From the NCBI GenBank assembly GCA_035315125.1, contig DATFYI010000209.1, forward strand, positions 1 through 44,392: DNA of 44,392 bases, read 5' to 3'. The notes beneath the pieces are model-generated. The model had not been told where the DNA came from, searched no databases, and saw nothing but the letters and a program-made list of their open reading frames with translations. Origin of the DNA: DATFYI01 sp035315125. Its GTDB lineage: Bacteria; Chloroflexota; Anaerolineae; Anaerolineales; Anaerolineaceae. This document shows, piece by piece, positions 34,047-42,764 of this stretch; position 1 is the stretch's first letter; every line of letters begins with the position of its first letter. Both the position numbers and the translations under genes were made by a program.

Positions 34047-35594
34047 ATGCCCAATCAACTCGTTGAATGCATTCCGAATTTCTCAGAAGCCCGTCGCCCT
34101 GAGGTGGTTGAAGCTATTTTACAGGCTATAAAAGGTGTTGAGGGAGTACATGTTCTCGACCGTCATTCAGACCTGGACCACAATCGCACTGTAATTACAT
34201 TCATAGGCACACCGGTTGCAATTGAAGAAGCCGCCTTTCAAGCCATCGCCAGAGCAGGTCAATTAATTGACTTGAACTACCACAACGGTGAGCACCCCCG
34301 CATTGGCGCAACTGATGTTGTCCCGTTTGTCCCTTTAGAAGATGTAAGCATGTTAAAATGTATTGAAATTGCGCGTCGTCTCGGCCAAAGAGTGGGAAAT
34401 GAGTTGAATATTCCAGTCTATCTTTACGAAGAAGCCGCAACCCGGCCAGATCGCCAGAATTTAGAGAATATTCGGCGTGGTCAATTTGAAGGTTTAAAAA
34501 AAGAAATCGAGACCAATCCCGACCGTCAGCCTGATTACGGGCCAAACCGGCTCGGAACTGCTGGTGCTACCGTGATTGGAGCCCGCCAGCCACTGATCGC
34601 GTTTAATGTCGATTTGAATTCCGATGATGTCACAATTGCTCAGAAAATTGCCAGGACGATCCGTAACTCTTCAGGTGGATTCCATTTTATCAAAGCCTTG
34701 GGCCTGTTGGTTAATGGTCGTGCTCAGGTTTCTATGAATTTTACAAATTACCGCCAGACATCGCTGGCGCGCGTAGTCGAAACAATTCGTCGCGAGGCAG
34801 CTCGTTACGGAACAACCATCCATCATAGCGAATTGGTAGGTTTGACTCCTCAAGATGCATTGACCGATAGTGCAGTGTGGTACTTGCAGCTGGATGCATT
34901 TCAACCGAATCTAATATTGGAACGCCGGCTTTACCAGCTGCTTTTAAGTAAGCTAGAAAGTCCATTTGCAAATCAGCAAACTTTCTTAGACCAACTGGCC
35001 AGTGGCAAACCTACACCTGGCGGTGGTTCAGCTGGCGCCATCACGGGAGCAACTGCTGCAGCACTGGCTACGATGGTGGCACGTTTGACCGTTGGTAAGA
35101 AAAAATATGCTGCCATTGAAAGCCAGATGTGGCCGATTATCGATCGAGCTGAGACACTCCGTGCTGACCTAACTGCTGCCGCTGCAGAAGACTCGGACGC
35201 TTTTGAAGAACTCCTGGCCGCGAACAGGCTGCCTAAAGATTCTCTTGAAAATATCGCAAACAGAAACAAAGCGATTGAACAAGCGACAATACATACCGTT
35301 CAGGCACCTTTGCATGTTGCCCAGATGGTTGGTGAAGTGTTTGACCTGTTGGTTTTGGTTGCCAGGGTTGGAAATGTCAATGCAATCAGTGATGCGGGCA
35401 GCGGCATTGCCCTTGCTCGTGCAGCTTTAACCTGTGCCGGATTAAATATAAAGACTAATCTGGTTAATCTTAGAGATCAATCCTCAGCACAGCCATACCT
35501 GAAAGAATTAGAACAGTTAGAGAAAAAAGCAACGGAATCTGAAAGTCAATTCGCAAGTATTCTCAAAGAACGCAGCAATATTTCTATTGGTTAA
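34047..35594 (+). CDS. ftcD: Glutamate formimidoyltransferase / formimidoyl-THF cyclodeaminase (fused FtcD)
   Basis: 515 residues with both activities fused. The formiminotransferase part (about 1-300) starts LVECIPNFSEARRPEV and has catalytic H83 in NYHNGEHPRIGATD. The cyclodeaminase part (about 310-515) has GKPTPGGGSAGAITGA and NVNAISDAGSGIALARAA. The enzyme moves the formimino group of formiminoglutamate to tetrahydrofolate and deaminates it to methenyl-THF with ammonia release. This is the link between histidine breakdown and one-carbon metabolism. No hut gene is nearby. GAGG precedes the ATG, and TATAAT at 34012-34017 may be its -10. A CapA-like gene follows after 9 bp. Confidence 0.93.
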   Translation: MPNQLVECIPNFSEARRPEVVEAILQAIKGVEGVHVLDRHSDLDHNRTVITFIGTPVAIEEAAFQAIARAGQLIDLNYHNGEHPRIGATDVVPFVPLEDVSMLKCIEIARRLGQRVGNELNIPVYLYEEAATRPDRQNLENIRRGQFEGLKKEIETNPDRQPDYGPNRLGTAGATVIGARQPLIAFNVDLNSDDVTIAQKIARTIRNSSGGFHFIKALGLLVNGRAQVSMNFTNYRQTSLARVVETIRREAARYGTTIHHSELVGLTPQDALTDSAVWYLQLDAFQPNLILERRLYQLLLSKLESPFANQQTFLDQLASGKPTPGGGSAGAITGATAAALATMVARLTVGKKKYAAIESQMWPIIDRAETLRADLTAAAAEDSDAFEELLAANRLPKDSLENIANRNKAIEQATIHTVQAPLHVAQMVGEVFDLLVLVARVGNVNAISDAGSGIALARAALTCAGLNIKTNLVNLRDQSSAQPYLKELEQLEKKATESESQFASILKERSNISIG

Positions 35595-35603
35595 TAGTTC
35601 ATC

Positions 35604-37319
35604 ATGAATCAAAAACGATTCACATTGTTTCGCCTGATGACAGTCTTGGCGACTGGAGTATGCTTTGTTGCCTGTTCGAAATCCGTGGCTTCCATAAAAT
35701 TGCCAATAACAATTCAAAACCCAACGCCAGGTAAACACAATTCAGATAATTCCTTGTCAAAAAACAGTGTACAGCTCGTAATCGCAAAAGAAACACCAAC
35801 CCCCGATATAAAGGCAAATATATGGATTTCGGATGCCCTACCTGATGGGATCAGCCAGAACCTCAAGTTACCGGATGGATTTAACCTAGTATCAGATCCA
35901 AATCTTGCAGATCTACGCCTGGAAATCAGCACAGAGAATGTGGTCAGTACCTGGGTTTACGCTCTGGTCGCCCCCTTTCCTACCATTACGGATAGTGTCG
36001 CATCCAGCGCGTTAAAAGATTATTGGCTGAATGGTCAAGATAAATCTCTATCGATTAAATCAATTTTGCTCGATCAAACTACTGAAAATGTCTTCAGTCA
36101 AATGTGGGGCAAACCGGACACAAGCGTTATATCGGTTTTACCGGATGATCAAATCCTGACGCAAGCCTGGCAAGACATGGATGATTTGGCAATCATCCCG
36201 TTTGACCAGATTGTGCCACGTTGGAAAGTCTTAGAAGTTGACGGCATCTCACCAATCCGAAAAGAGTTTAAACCGGATGGCTATTATTTGAGTGTACCCG
36301 TTTCTATGGATGAAGTTACTCCAAAAGCAAAACAGCTTTTTCAAGAGTTGGATAAGGAACAATTTATTACAAGATCAAACCGAGACCCCAATCTGTTAAC
36401 AACCGTGATTATTACAGGAACAACCGCTCTTGTGCGTGCAACTGCCCATTTAATGGAAGTCAACGGCATGACCTACCCTGACCAGGATATCCGGGATATA
36501 TTGCGGCAAGCTGACATTACCCATGTAAGCAACGAGATTGCTTTTACCCCTACCTGTCCACCACCATTTACTTTGCCAAATAGCAAGCTGGTTTTTTGTA
36601 GCAAACCTGAATATATCCAATTGCTACAAGATATTGGGACTAAAGTAGTAGAGTTGACTGGAGATCATGAGAGTGATTGGGGGGCTGATGCGATCCGTTA
36701 CACAATCAACCTCTACAATCAATTGGGTATGAAGTATTACGGCGGCGGTCTCAATTTGCAAGATGGAGAAAAACCGCTGCTGCTTGTCCACAATGGAACA
36801 AAAATTGCATTCATCGGGTGTAATGCAAAACCACCCGGATATGCGCTTGCCTCAGCAACCACTCCGGGCGCGGTCCACTGTGATCCGGGCTATATGCTAC
36901 CAGAAATCACAAGCTTGAAGGAACAGGGATATCAGGTCATTACCACTTTTCAACACCTGGAGTATTACTCCTACAAAGCAAATCCCATTCTGGTTGCAGA
37001 TTTTGAAAAAGCTGCAGACGCTGGTGCGGTCATTGTCAGCGGCAGCCAGGCTCACCAACCACAGGCAATGGAATTTGATAACAATTCTTTCTTGCATTAT
37101 GGACTGGGCAACCTGTTCTTTGACCAGTATAATGAGGGCTTCCCTACCCGGCAGGCTTTTATAGATCGTCATGTTTTCTACAACGGACATTACATCAATA
37201 CTGAATTGCTAACAATTATGTTCGTGGATCAAGCTCGCTCACGACCAATGACGCTTTCTGAACGGCAGGATTTGTTGACAACTATATTCAAAGCCAGCAA
37301 TTGGAAATTAGGTAAATAA
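35604..37319 (+). CDS. CapA-like lipoprotein (PGA_cap metallophosphatase-fold family)
   Basis: 571 residues. A signal peptide with a lipobox-like FVAC (C24) and a Thr/Pro-containing linker leads to a substrate-binding-like region (about 65-255). The CapA domain (about 265-565) has SNEIAF (about 308), GDHESDWG (about 353), GSQAHQPQAMEF (about 480) and YGLGNLFFDQ (about 499). The first family motif, usually GDxxxxR, reads GTTALVRA (about 272-279), so the first metal-binding Asp is missing. CapA proteins act in poly-gamma-glutamate capsule attachment or export, but many relatives are uncharacterised. No capBC genes are near, so capsule synthesis cannot be claimed. It follows FtcD closely, without a clear ribosome binding site. 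Confidence 0.75.
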   Translation: MNQKRFTLFRLMTVLATGVCFVACSKSVASIKLPITIQNPTPGKHNSDNSLSKNSVQLVIAKETPTPDIKANIWISDALPDGISQNLKLPDGFNLVSDPNLADLRLEISTENVVSTWVYALVAPFPTITDSVASSALKDYWLNGQDKSLSIKSILLDQTTENVFSQMWGKPDTSVISVLPDDQILTQAWQDMDDLAIIPFDQIVPRWKVLEVDGISPIRKEFKPDGYYLSVPVSMDEVTPKAKQLFQELDKEQFITRSNRDPNLLTTVIITGTTALVRATAHLMEVNGMTYPDQDIRDILRQADITHVSNEIAFTPTCPPPFTLPNSKLVFCSKPEYIQLLQDIGTKVVELTGDHESDWGADAIRYTINLYNQLGMKYYGGGLNLQDGEKPLLLVHNGTKIAFIGCNAKPPGYALASATTPGAVHCDPGYMLPEITSLKEQGYQVITTFQHLEYYSYKANPILVADFEKAADAGAVIVSGSQAHQPQAMEFDNNSFLHYGLGNLFFDQYNEGFPTRQAFIDRHVFYNGHYINTELLTIMFVDQARSRPMTLSERQDLLTTIFKASNWKLGK

Positions 37320-37403
37320 TATCTCACAAAAAATTGTAAGTTATAAAAAAGTTAAGACTGAAATTCATTCGAAATACAATACTCGAGTAAAACAGGAGCT
37401 GAG

Positions 37404-37958
37404 ATGGGACTGAAATCTGATAATTGGATCCGAAAGATGGCTCAAGAATACAATATGATCGAGCCTTTTGCCGACCAACAAGTCCGCCAGGGTGTGATCT
37501 CTTTTGGCGTTTCATCCTATGGCTACGACATTCGCGTTTTCGATGAATTCAAAATCTTCACCAATGTGTACTCTGCCATAGTGGACCCTAAGAACTTCGA
37601 TCCTCGTTCGATGGTCGATTATAAAGGGGATGTTTGTATCATCCCTCCCAACTCCTTTGCGCTGGCACGTACAGTCGAATATTTTCACATTCCACGCAAT
37701 GTTCTGACTGTTTGCCTTGGAAAAAGCACCTATGCCCGTTGTGGAATAATTGTTAATGTCACCCCCTTCGAACCCGAGTGGGAGGGTTTTGTAACCCTGG
37801 AAATTTCCAATACAACACCGCTGCCAGCCAAGATCTATTCCAATGAAGGAATTGCTCAGGTATTATTTTTTGAAGCGGACGAAGTCTGCCAGACTTCTTA
37901 CGCAGATAAAAAGGGCAAATACCAGCGCCAGCAGTCCATCGCCTTGCCTAAACTTTAA
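37404..37958 (+). CDS. dcd: dCTP deaminase
   Basis: 184 residues; AGGAG stands 5 bp before the ATG. The motifs SSYGYDIRV (37-45), LGKSTYARCGIIVNVTPFEPEWEGFVTLEISN and EGIAQVLFFE are those of Dcd, including the catalytic Glu of the TLEISN strand and the Arg/Ser of KSTYAR. The enzyme deaminates dCTP to dUTP, supplying dUMP for thymidylate. A bifunctional dCTP deaminase/dUTPase cannot be excluded from motifs alone. It converges on the ATP-grasp gene, 12 bp apart. Confidence 0.93.
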   Translation: MGLKSDNWIRKMAQEYNMIEPFADQQVRQGVISFGVSSYGYDIRVFDEFKIFTNVYSAIVDPKNFDPRSMVDYKGDVCIIPPNSFALARTVEYFHIPRNVLTVCLGKSTYARCGIIVNVTPFEPEWEGFVTLEISNTTPLPAKIYSNEGIAQVLFFEADEVCQTSYADKKGKYQRQQSIALPKL

Positions 37959-37970
37959 AAATTCCAAAAT

Positions 37971-39143
37971 TCATAAAATTGGATTTTCGGCCTCAAGAAT
38001 AAAATTAGCGATTTCTGAAACATCTTCTAAATCTTCCGACCGAGCTATATATCCATAATTTCCTAGTGCAGAGCTAAACACACCGCTTAATGGTTCATGA
38101 TGAACAATATAATCTCCATAAGCTTCCAAGATTTCTTCATGCGAATGGATATATCTTTTTCCTTCTTTGCGCCCCACATAACAGCAATAATAAGGCCGGC
38201 AATAAACTGCATCAAATCGGTTATTGAGGATCACGTTGGCATATTCATAATAAATATCAAAATCGTTGGCATAATTAAACATATCAGTTGTCATTCCACC
38301 TGGAGGACGCATATTGACTTCCAATGCGACCAGGCGATGATCCGGGGTACGGAAGAATTCAAAATGGAAGAACCTCTCCCTAACCTCAAAAGCGTTTATT
38401 AATTTTCTTCCCGCCTCTTCAAGATCTTTAGGGATATTCCGTACCGAATAATAATAGATATCCAGTTCGTCATTCACTGTCTCCATAATGCCCTGGCTGA
38501 AAACATGAGACGTACAAAAAACAACCTTACCTTGCTTATCGGTTAATCCATCAAATGATTCAATATTTCCTTGGATAAACTGCTCGATAACATAATCTTC
38601 TGTAGGCCGATTGGCCAGAAAACGATCTAATTCCTGATTGTTGTGAATCTTATGAGTATTGTTCGCTCCTACACCGATATCCGGTTTGATAACCACAGGG
38701 AAACCGACCTCTTCTACAAATCGGTGTGTTTGGGCAGCAGTATGAATAATCTGTCCTTCTGCAACAGGGCAAGCTACTTTTCTAAATACCTTTTTCATTT
38801 CGGATTTTCTTTTAACCTTATAAATATCAGCAGTATTTAATCCAGTTATATTAAAATCTGTTCTCAAACGAGCTTCTGTCTCCAACCAGTATTCATTCAG
38901 TGAGTCAATCCGATCGAGTTTACCGTAACGGAATGTAAAATACCCCAAAGCTCGCAGCAGCTCATTATAATTATTCATATCATTTACCCGATAATACTCA
39001 TTCAAGGCCCAGCGAAGATCGGGATGTAAGCGATCGTATGATTCGTCTGCTAAACCAAGCACATTTGCACCCATCTTCCGTAAATTTACACAGAACCGGT
39101 AATAATTAGGTGGAAAATGAGGAGATATAAATACAAAATTCAT
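37971..39143 (-). CDS. ATP-grasp domain protein (putative carboxylate-amine ligase)
   Basis: 390 residues. A PreATP-grasp Rossmann-like part (1-105, opening MNFVFISPHFPPNYYRF) is followed by the ATP-grasp domain. K153 (FPVVIKPDIGVGANNT), E187 (VIEQFIQGN) and the Mg-binding pair E275/N277 with R279 (ALEVNMRPPGG) are in place, so the enzyme should be active. Such enzymes ligate a carboxylate to an amine, thiol or similar acceptor through an acyl phosphate. The acceptor is unknown. AGGAG lies 6 bp before the ATG. The neighbours are dcd and a NodB-like lipoprotein on the other strand; neither defines a substrate. Confidence 0.8.
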   Translation of the reverse strand: MNFVFISPHFPPNYYRFCVNLRKMGANVLGLADESYDRLHPDLRWALNEYYRVNDMNNYNELLRALGYFTFRYGKLDRIDSLNEYWLETEARLRTDFNITGLNTADIYKVKRKSEMKKVFRKVACPVAEGQIIHTAAQTHRFVEEVGFPVVIKPDIGVGANNTHKIHNNQELDRFLANRPTEDYVIEQFIQGNIESFDGLTDKQGKVVFCTSHVFSQGIMETVNDELDIYYYSVRNIPKDLEEAGRKLINAFEVRERFFHFEFFRTPDHRLVALEVNMRPPGGMTTDMFNYANDFDIYYEYANVILNNRFDAVYCRPYYCCYVGRKEGKRYIHSHEEILEAYGDYIVHHEPLSGVFSSALGNYGYIARSEDLEDVSEIANFILEAENPIL

Positions 39144-39260
39144 CTTCAGCTCCTGCTAACCCCATATGACACTTGCTTTTTCAAAGAATTTAATCTATTG
39201 TTCTTGATATAATCTATTAAAGATATTATTTGTAAATAATACCACAAATCAATTTCCAAT

Positions 39261-40529
39261 ATGCAAAAAAGATTTGTCCATCGCTGCGTCATCTTTATTG
39301 TATTACTGTCGATATTGGCTGGTTGCCAGTCCATCTCAACTGCAAGGAAAAATCAATATCAGCCAACTCTAACCGTTTCTAAAATTCAATCCCGCACAAC
39401 AACTCCAATCAAACCGGTTATTACTCAGCTACCCACAACTCTACCAACAGCCATTCCGACCGCAGTTTCTTCATATCCTCAAGATTATATTGACGCAACC
39501 GTTTGGGTACAAGATCCCCAAGTGCCAGTACTGCAATATCACCGCTTTTTACCCAACACATACAAAGAATCCTATCCTACGAAAACACTATTGCGAGATT
39601 TTGAGACCGAGTTACAAACTCTTTATGACAATGGCTTTGTTTTAGTCTCTTTACAGGACTGGATTGGCGGCAATCTGCAAGTTCTGGCCGGACGGCGTCC
39701 AATCATTATTACATTAGACGATGCTTTTTTCGCAGACCAAATTTATTTAGAGAATAACGGGCAACCTTCCTCCAATTCGGGTCTGGGCGCGTTGTGGGAG
39801 TTTTCCCAACAACATCCAGATTTTGGGTTTGCTGCTTCATTATTTGCCAACATGGGGGATAAAGTTTACGGGAATATAAAAGTGGGAAACTGGTATGAAA
39901 ATGGACCCGGTTGGGAAAATAGTCTGGCGAAAGTGATCGCCTGGTGTATCCAACACAATGCCATGCCTTATAACCACATGTATACTCATCCCCGCCTGGA
40001 TTTAACTCGTACAGATCAAATAGAATGGGAGTTAGAAAAGAATGACCAATCTATACGCAGTTTATTATTACGAATTAATGAATTAAATTTAGTTAATGGC
40101 GTGGATAATATGGTGGCATTGCCTTATGGTGAGTGGCCCCCTTCCAAAGTCGGCAAACAGGTCATTTTATCGTACAAGAATCCAGAAGGAAGACCGCTCG
40201 ACGCCGTTTTAGAGTCGGGCTATTACTACAATGCCAAATACTTACCAGCTCCTTATTCTCTAACATTTAATCCCTGGCATATCCCGCGAATTGCCGCACA
40301 TATACCTGCCATTAATTATTTAGTAAGCCAAATTAATCAGTTTCCAACCGCCAGCACCTGCCGTCTCGGACCGGTTCAATCTGCCCAGATGGGTGATAAT
40401 CTCTATCTTATGAAACAAATATCCAATGCAATTCGGGAAAACGGTTGTCCAGAAGGGGTTTATTCATTCTCAGGAAAACTATTCAGAGCAAGCAAGAATC
40501 AAATAACCATCATTGATCTCAATCAATAG
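39261..40529 (+). CDS. Polysaccharide-deacetylase-like lipoprotein
   Basis: 422 residues. The signal peptide ends in the lipobox LAGC (C22), then a Thr/Pro-rich linker (about 35-70). The NodB-type core opens with PVLQYHRF (89-96), has TLDDAF with D153/D154 where TFDDG is usual, and NHMYTH with H239 and H243, the metal-binding HxxxH. The protein may deacetylate an envelope polysaccharide or peptidoglycan, but the region after the HxxxH diverges and the deacetylase activity is inferred. Start ATG has no clear ribosome binding site. It is divergent from the ATP-grasp gene. Confidence 0.75.
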   Translation: MQKRFVHRCVIFIVLLSILAGCQSISTARKNQYQPTLTVSKIQSRTTTPIKPVITQLPTTLPTAIPTAVSSYPQDYIDATVWVQDPQVPVLQYHRFLPNTYKESYPTKTLLRDFETELQTLYDNGFVLVSLQDWIGGNLQVLAGRRPIIITLDDAFFADQIYLENNGQPSSNSGLGALWEFSQQHPDFGFAASLFANMGDKVYGNIKVGNWYENGPGWENSLAKVIAWCIQHNAMPYNHMYTHPRLDLTRTDQIEWELEKNDQSIRSLLLRINELNLVNGVDNMVALPYGEWPPSKVGKQVILSYKNPEGRPLDAVLESGYYYNAKYLPAPYSLTFNPWHIPRIAAHIPAINYLVSQINQFPTASTCRLGPVQSAQMGDNLYLMKQISNAIRENGCPEGVYSFSGKLFRASKNQITIIDLNQ

Positions 40530-40553
40530 CAATTTTAATCAATTTAAAGCAAC

Positions 40554-41156
40554 TTATTGAATAGCATACTTTCCAATTTCGTGGATTGCACCGCGCCATG
40601 CCAATGAGATGCCTTCAGGATTTTGCCACAAAACTAAACCTTCCAGGAAGGCAGGCCAGTTTTCCTCAGTAATTTGTTCTCCCAATAAATATTCCACCAC
40701 GCAACCCACAACAGTATCATGAGATATAAATATATTCAGGCTGCAACCCGACGTTTGATAGGGGAGAATGAATTTAATAACATCAGCTACGGACGAAGGC
40801 ATTATTTCTCCTGGACGTCTGTATGGATAGGAAGTCCAGGCTGCATCAATGTATGGATGGCCGATCCGCTCATCGATAGAAATATCAGCATGCCAGTTTG
40901 CTCCACGTAGAATAGCCTTGGCCGTATCGATACACCGCTCGACCGGACTACTTGCTATTCTACCCGGTGTGAAACGCTGAGTCAGGATATCACCAAACTG
41001 TTCGGCTAGAATCCTACCATCGGGAGTTAAACCAACTTCTAAAGTTTTTGAAATATCCAAGATTGGATAACGAGTGGAGTGCCTGAGTAAAACCGAGACC
41101 GGTTGGTTAAGAGGGGCAGAAGAAAGCCCTTGCAATGTTGTTTCGAGTATTTCCAA
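40554..41156 (-). CDS. Histidine phosphatase superfamily protein
   Basis: 200 residues from a TTG start at 41156, supported by AGGAG 7 bp upstream. LLRHSTRYPI (R25, H26, R29) is the catalytic RHxxR motif, SSPVERCIDTA (69-79) is the typical second segment, and SHDT (H146, D147) resembles the HD motif of the acid-phosphatase clade. The substrate is unknown; phosphomonoesters or sugar phosphates are likely for this fold. The gene is divergent from a membrane-protein gene (56 bp between starts) and convergent with the deacetylase-like gene. Confidence 0.8.
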   Translation of the reverse strand: MEILETTLQGLSSAPLNQPVSVLLRHSTRYPILDISKTLEVGLTPDGRILAEQFGDILTQRFTPGRIASSPVERCIDTAKAILRGANWHADISIDERIGHPYIDAAWTSYPYRRPGEIMPSSVADVIKFILPYQTSGCSLNIFISHDTVVGCVVEYLLGEQITEENWPAFLEGLVLWQNPEGISLAWRGAIHEIGKYAIQ

Positions 41157-41177
41157 GATTAATCTCCTAATTTATGA

Positions 41178-41205
41178 TTGACAACCCATCATAACACATT
41201 AGAAT
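41178..41205 (+). promoter_or_regulatory. Promoter giving a probable leaderless transcript
   Basis: TTGACA (41178-41183, perfect -35), 16 bp, TAGAAT (41200-41205). The start site falls at about 41212-41213, at the ATG of the membrane gene, which has no ribosome binding site. Confidence 0.55.
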
Positions 41206-41212
41206 TTGCGTC

Positions 41213-42310
41213 ATGGAAAAGAATTTCCTTAAAGATCGCAGTGCAATTCGCCAACAAGATGCGGAAAATTATCTTTTGATAACTCTGCTAAGTTTTGCAT
41301 TGACCGTTTCGATCACACGATTATTTCTTGGTTTAACTGGATATCCGCAAATTGGAGGAGGCGATCTGCACATCGCTCACGTACTTTGGGGCGGTTTAAT
41401 CCTATTTGTCGCAGCGCTTTTACCTTTGATTTTTGCCAATCGATGGGTGCTTAGCCTGGACGCACTCCTGGCTGGCATTGGGGTCGGATTATTTATTGAT
41501 GAAGTTGGGAAATTCATTACGCGTACAAATAATTATTTTTATCCATCTGCTGCCCCAATTATCTATGCTGTCTTTCTAATAACTGTGCTCGTATATGTCC
41601 GTACACGGGTACGCAGAAAGAAAGATCCTCGCGCCCAGTTCTATTACATCTTTCAAGACATGGAGGAAGCGTTAGACCAGGATCTGTCAAAAGAGGAAAG
41701 AAACCGCATCATTACCATCTTGAACCAGGTGATTAAAGAAGATAGCCGGCCCGATCTTACAAAATTGGCCATTAATCTGCTTGAATATGTAAATAATGAT
41801 CTCAACTACCTGGCCAAGCAGAAACCATCGGTTTGGAAACGCTGGTCCACTCGCATCCGAAATTTCGAAAAAACTCATATAAGTCGACAACTTTATAGGT
41901 ATTTATTGATTTGTGGTTTATTGGCCTGGAGTCTCTGGACCCTATCCTTCCCGCTAAATATTTTGATCAGAATTGGCTCACCGGCTCACTTACAAATGGT
42001 CCTTTCACAGTTAGTAAATAATCAACTGGTAAGGAACGCCAGTGGTTTAAACTGGTTTGAAGCCAGAATCGGCCTACAAGGTTCAATTGGCGTAACTTTA
42101 TTAATCGCTGCAGTTCTTTTCATATTCTCGAAAGATCGGCAAGCGGTCATTCTTGCTGATATCAGTCTGCTATTCTCATTGACGATTGTCAGCTTGTTGC
42201 TATTTTATTACGATCAGTTCGCAACGATCATTTATTCCACCATACAACTCGTATTATTATTAGCTGTGGTTCATTACCGTAAGCGCTTTTTACGACGTGC
42301 CATCCGATAA
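41213..42310 (+). CDS. Polytopic membrane protein of unknown function
   Basis: 365 residues. Four N-terminal hydrophobic segments (about 22-42, 55-78, 80-98, 110-128) contain GGGDLHIAHVLWGG and GVGLFIDEVGKFITRTNNYFYP. A soluble basic and acidic middle of about 90 residues follows (130-220). Four or five more helices lie between about 225 and 355, and the end is basic. The polar His, Asp and Glu residues inside the first helices look functional. I recall similar conserved proteins in actinobacteria but no function. The promoter suggests a leaderless mRNA. A terminator follows. Confidence 0.7.
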   Translation: MEKNFLKDRSAIRQQDAENYLLITLLSFALTVSITRLFLGLTGYPQIGGGDLHIAHVLWGGLILFVAALLPLIFANRWVLSLDALLAGIGVGLFIDEVGKFITRTNNYFYPSAAPIIYAVFLITVLVYVRTRVRRKKDPRAQFYYIFQDMEEALDQDLSKEERNRIITILNQVIKEDSRPDLTKLAINLLEYVNNDLNYLAKQKPSVWKRWSTRIRNFEKTHISRQLYRYLLICGLLAWSLWTLSFPLNILIRIGSPAHLQMVLSQLVNNQLVRNASGLNWFEARIGLQGSIGVTLLIAAVLFIFSKDRQAVILADISLLFSLTIVSLLLFYYDQFATIIYSTIQLVLLLAVVHYRKRFLRRAIR

Positions 42311-42342
42311 CTTTTAACAATTCCCCGGTATTAAAAAGGAAA

Positions 42343-42375
42343 GAACCGGTGCCAATTGCCGCCGGTTCGATTTTT
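42343..42375. terminator. Intrinsic terminator between the convergent membrane gene and mop
   Basis: GAACCGG (42343-42349) pairs with CCGGTTC (42362-42368), extended by two more pairs, and is followed by GATTTTT. The opposite strand also has T-rich sequence after the stem, so it can serve both genes. Confidence 0.75.
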
Positions 42376-42394
42376 ACAATCGATCAATGGATTT

Positions 42395-42604
42395 CTAATC
42401 GACCCCAATCATCACACTAGACGCCTTGACAATAGCATATGCTTCCTTACCAACCTTGAGATCCAGATTTTCGGCAGAGCTTTTTGTGATAATCGAAACT
42501 AATTCTGCACCACCAGGAAGTTGAATGGTTACTTCAGAATTAACTGCCCCGTGCACAACCTTGGTGATTTTTCCTTTCAGAACATTCCGCGCGCTAATTC
42601 TCAT
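42395..42604 (-). CDS. Molybdenum-pterin-binding (Mop) domain protein
   Basis: 69 residues, a single Mop/TOBE domain: MRISARNVLKGKI, HGAVNSEVTIQLPGG, ELVSIITKSS and GKEAYAIVKASSVMIG are its conserved strands. Mop proteins oligomerise and bind molybdate or tungstate, buffering the oxyanion in the cytoplasm. GGAGG lies 10 bp before the ATG. The gene is divergent from a GntR-PBP_like regulator, with a promoter overlapped by a dyad in between. Molybdate versus tungstate cannot be told. Confidence 0.9.
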   Translation of the reverse strand: MRISARNVLKGKITKVVHGAVNSEVTIQLPGGAELVSIITKSSAENLDLKVGKEAYAIVKASSVMIGVD

Positions 42605-42643
42605 AATAATTATCCTCCAATGTCCAATTTTATTTGATTTTAC

Positions 42644-42658
42644 AGGTATATATTACCT
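42644..42658. promoter_or_regulatory. Dyad AGGTA-N5-TACCT over the mop -10
   Basis: Inverted repeat with arms 42644-42648 and 42654-42658, on top of the proposed mop -10. Likely operator for the divergent regulator or another factor; inferred. Confidence 0.4.
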
Positions 42659-42678
42659 TATTTATGACCATAATTCAA
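42650..42678 (-). promoter_or_regulatory. Putative mop promoter
   Basis: Minus strand: TTGAAT (42678-42673), 17 bp, TAATAT (42655-42650). Leader of about 40 nt. Confidence 0.5.
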
Positions 42679-42690
42679 GTCATTCTGACA

Positions 42691-42710
42691 GGACAACTTT
42701 ATTTCTGTCC
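42691..42710. promoter_or_regulatory. Dyad GGACA-N10-TGTCC between the divergent promoters
   Basis: Arms 42691-42695 and 42706-42710, upstream of both the mop and the regulator promoters, a place suited to an activator or shared site. Inferred role. Confidence 0.3.
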
Positions 42711-42727
42711 GTTTTTGAATAAAACGC

Positions 42728-42756
42728 TTGCTGAAGAACTTAATTGGCAATATACT
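42728..42756 (+). promoter_or_regulatory. Promoter of the GntR-PBP regulator, leaderless
   Basis: TTGCTG (42728-42733), 17 bp, TATACT (42751-42756). The start would fall at about 42763, two bases before the ATG at 42765. GAGGT directly adjoins the ATG, too close to act as a ribosome binding site. Confidence 0.5.
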
Positions 42757-42764
42757 ATCGAGGT

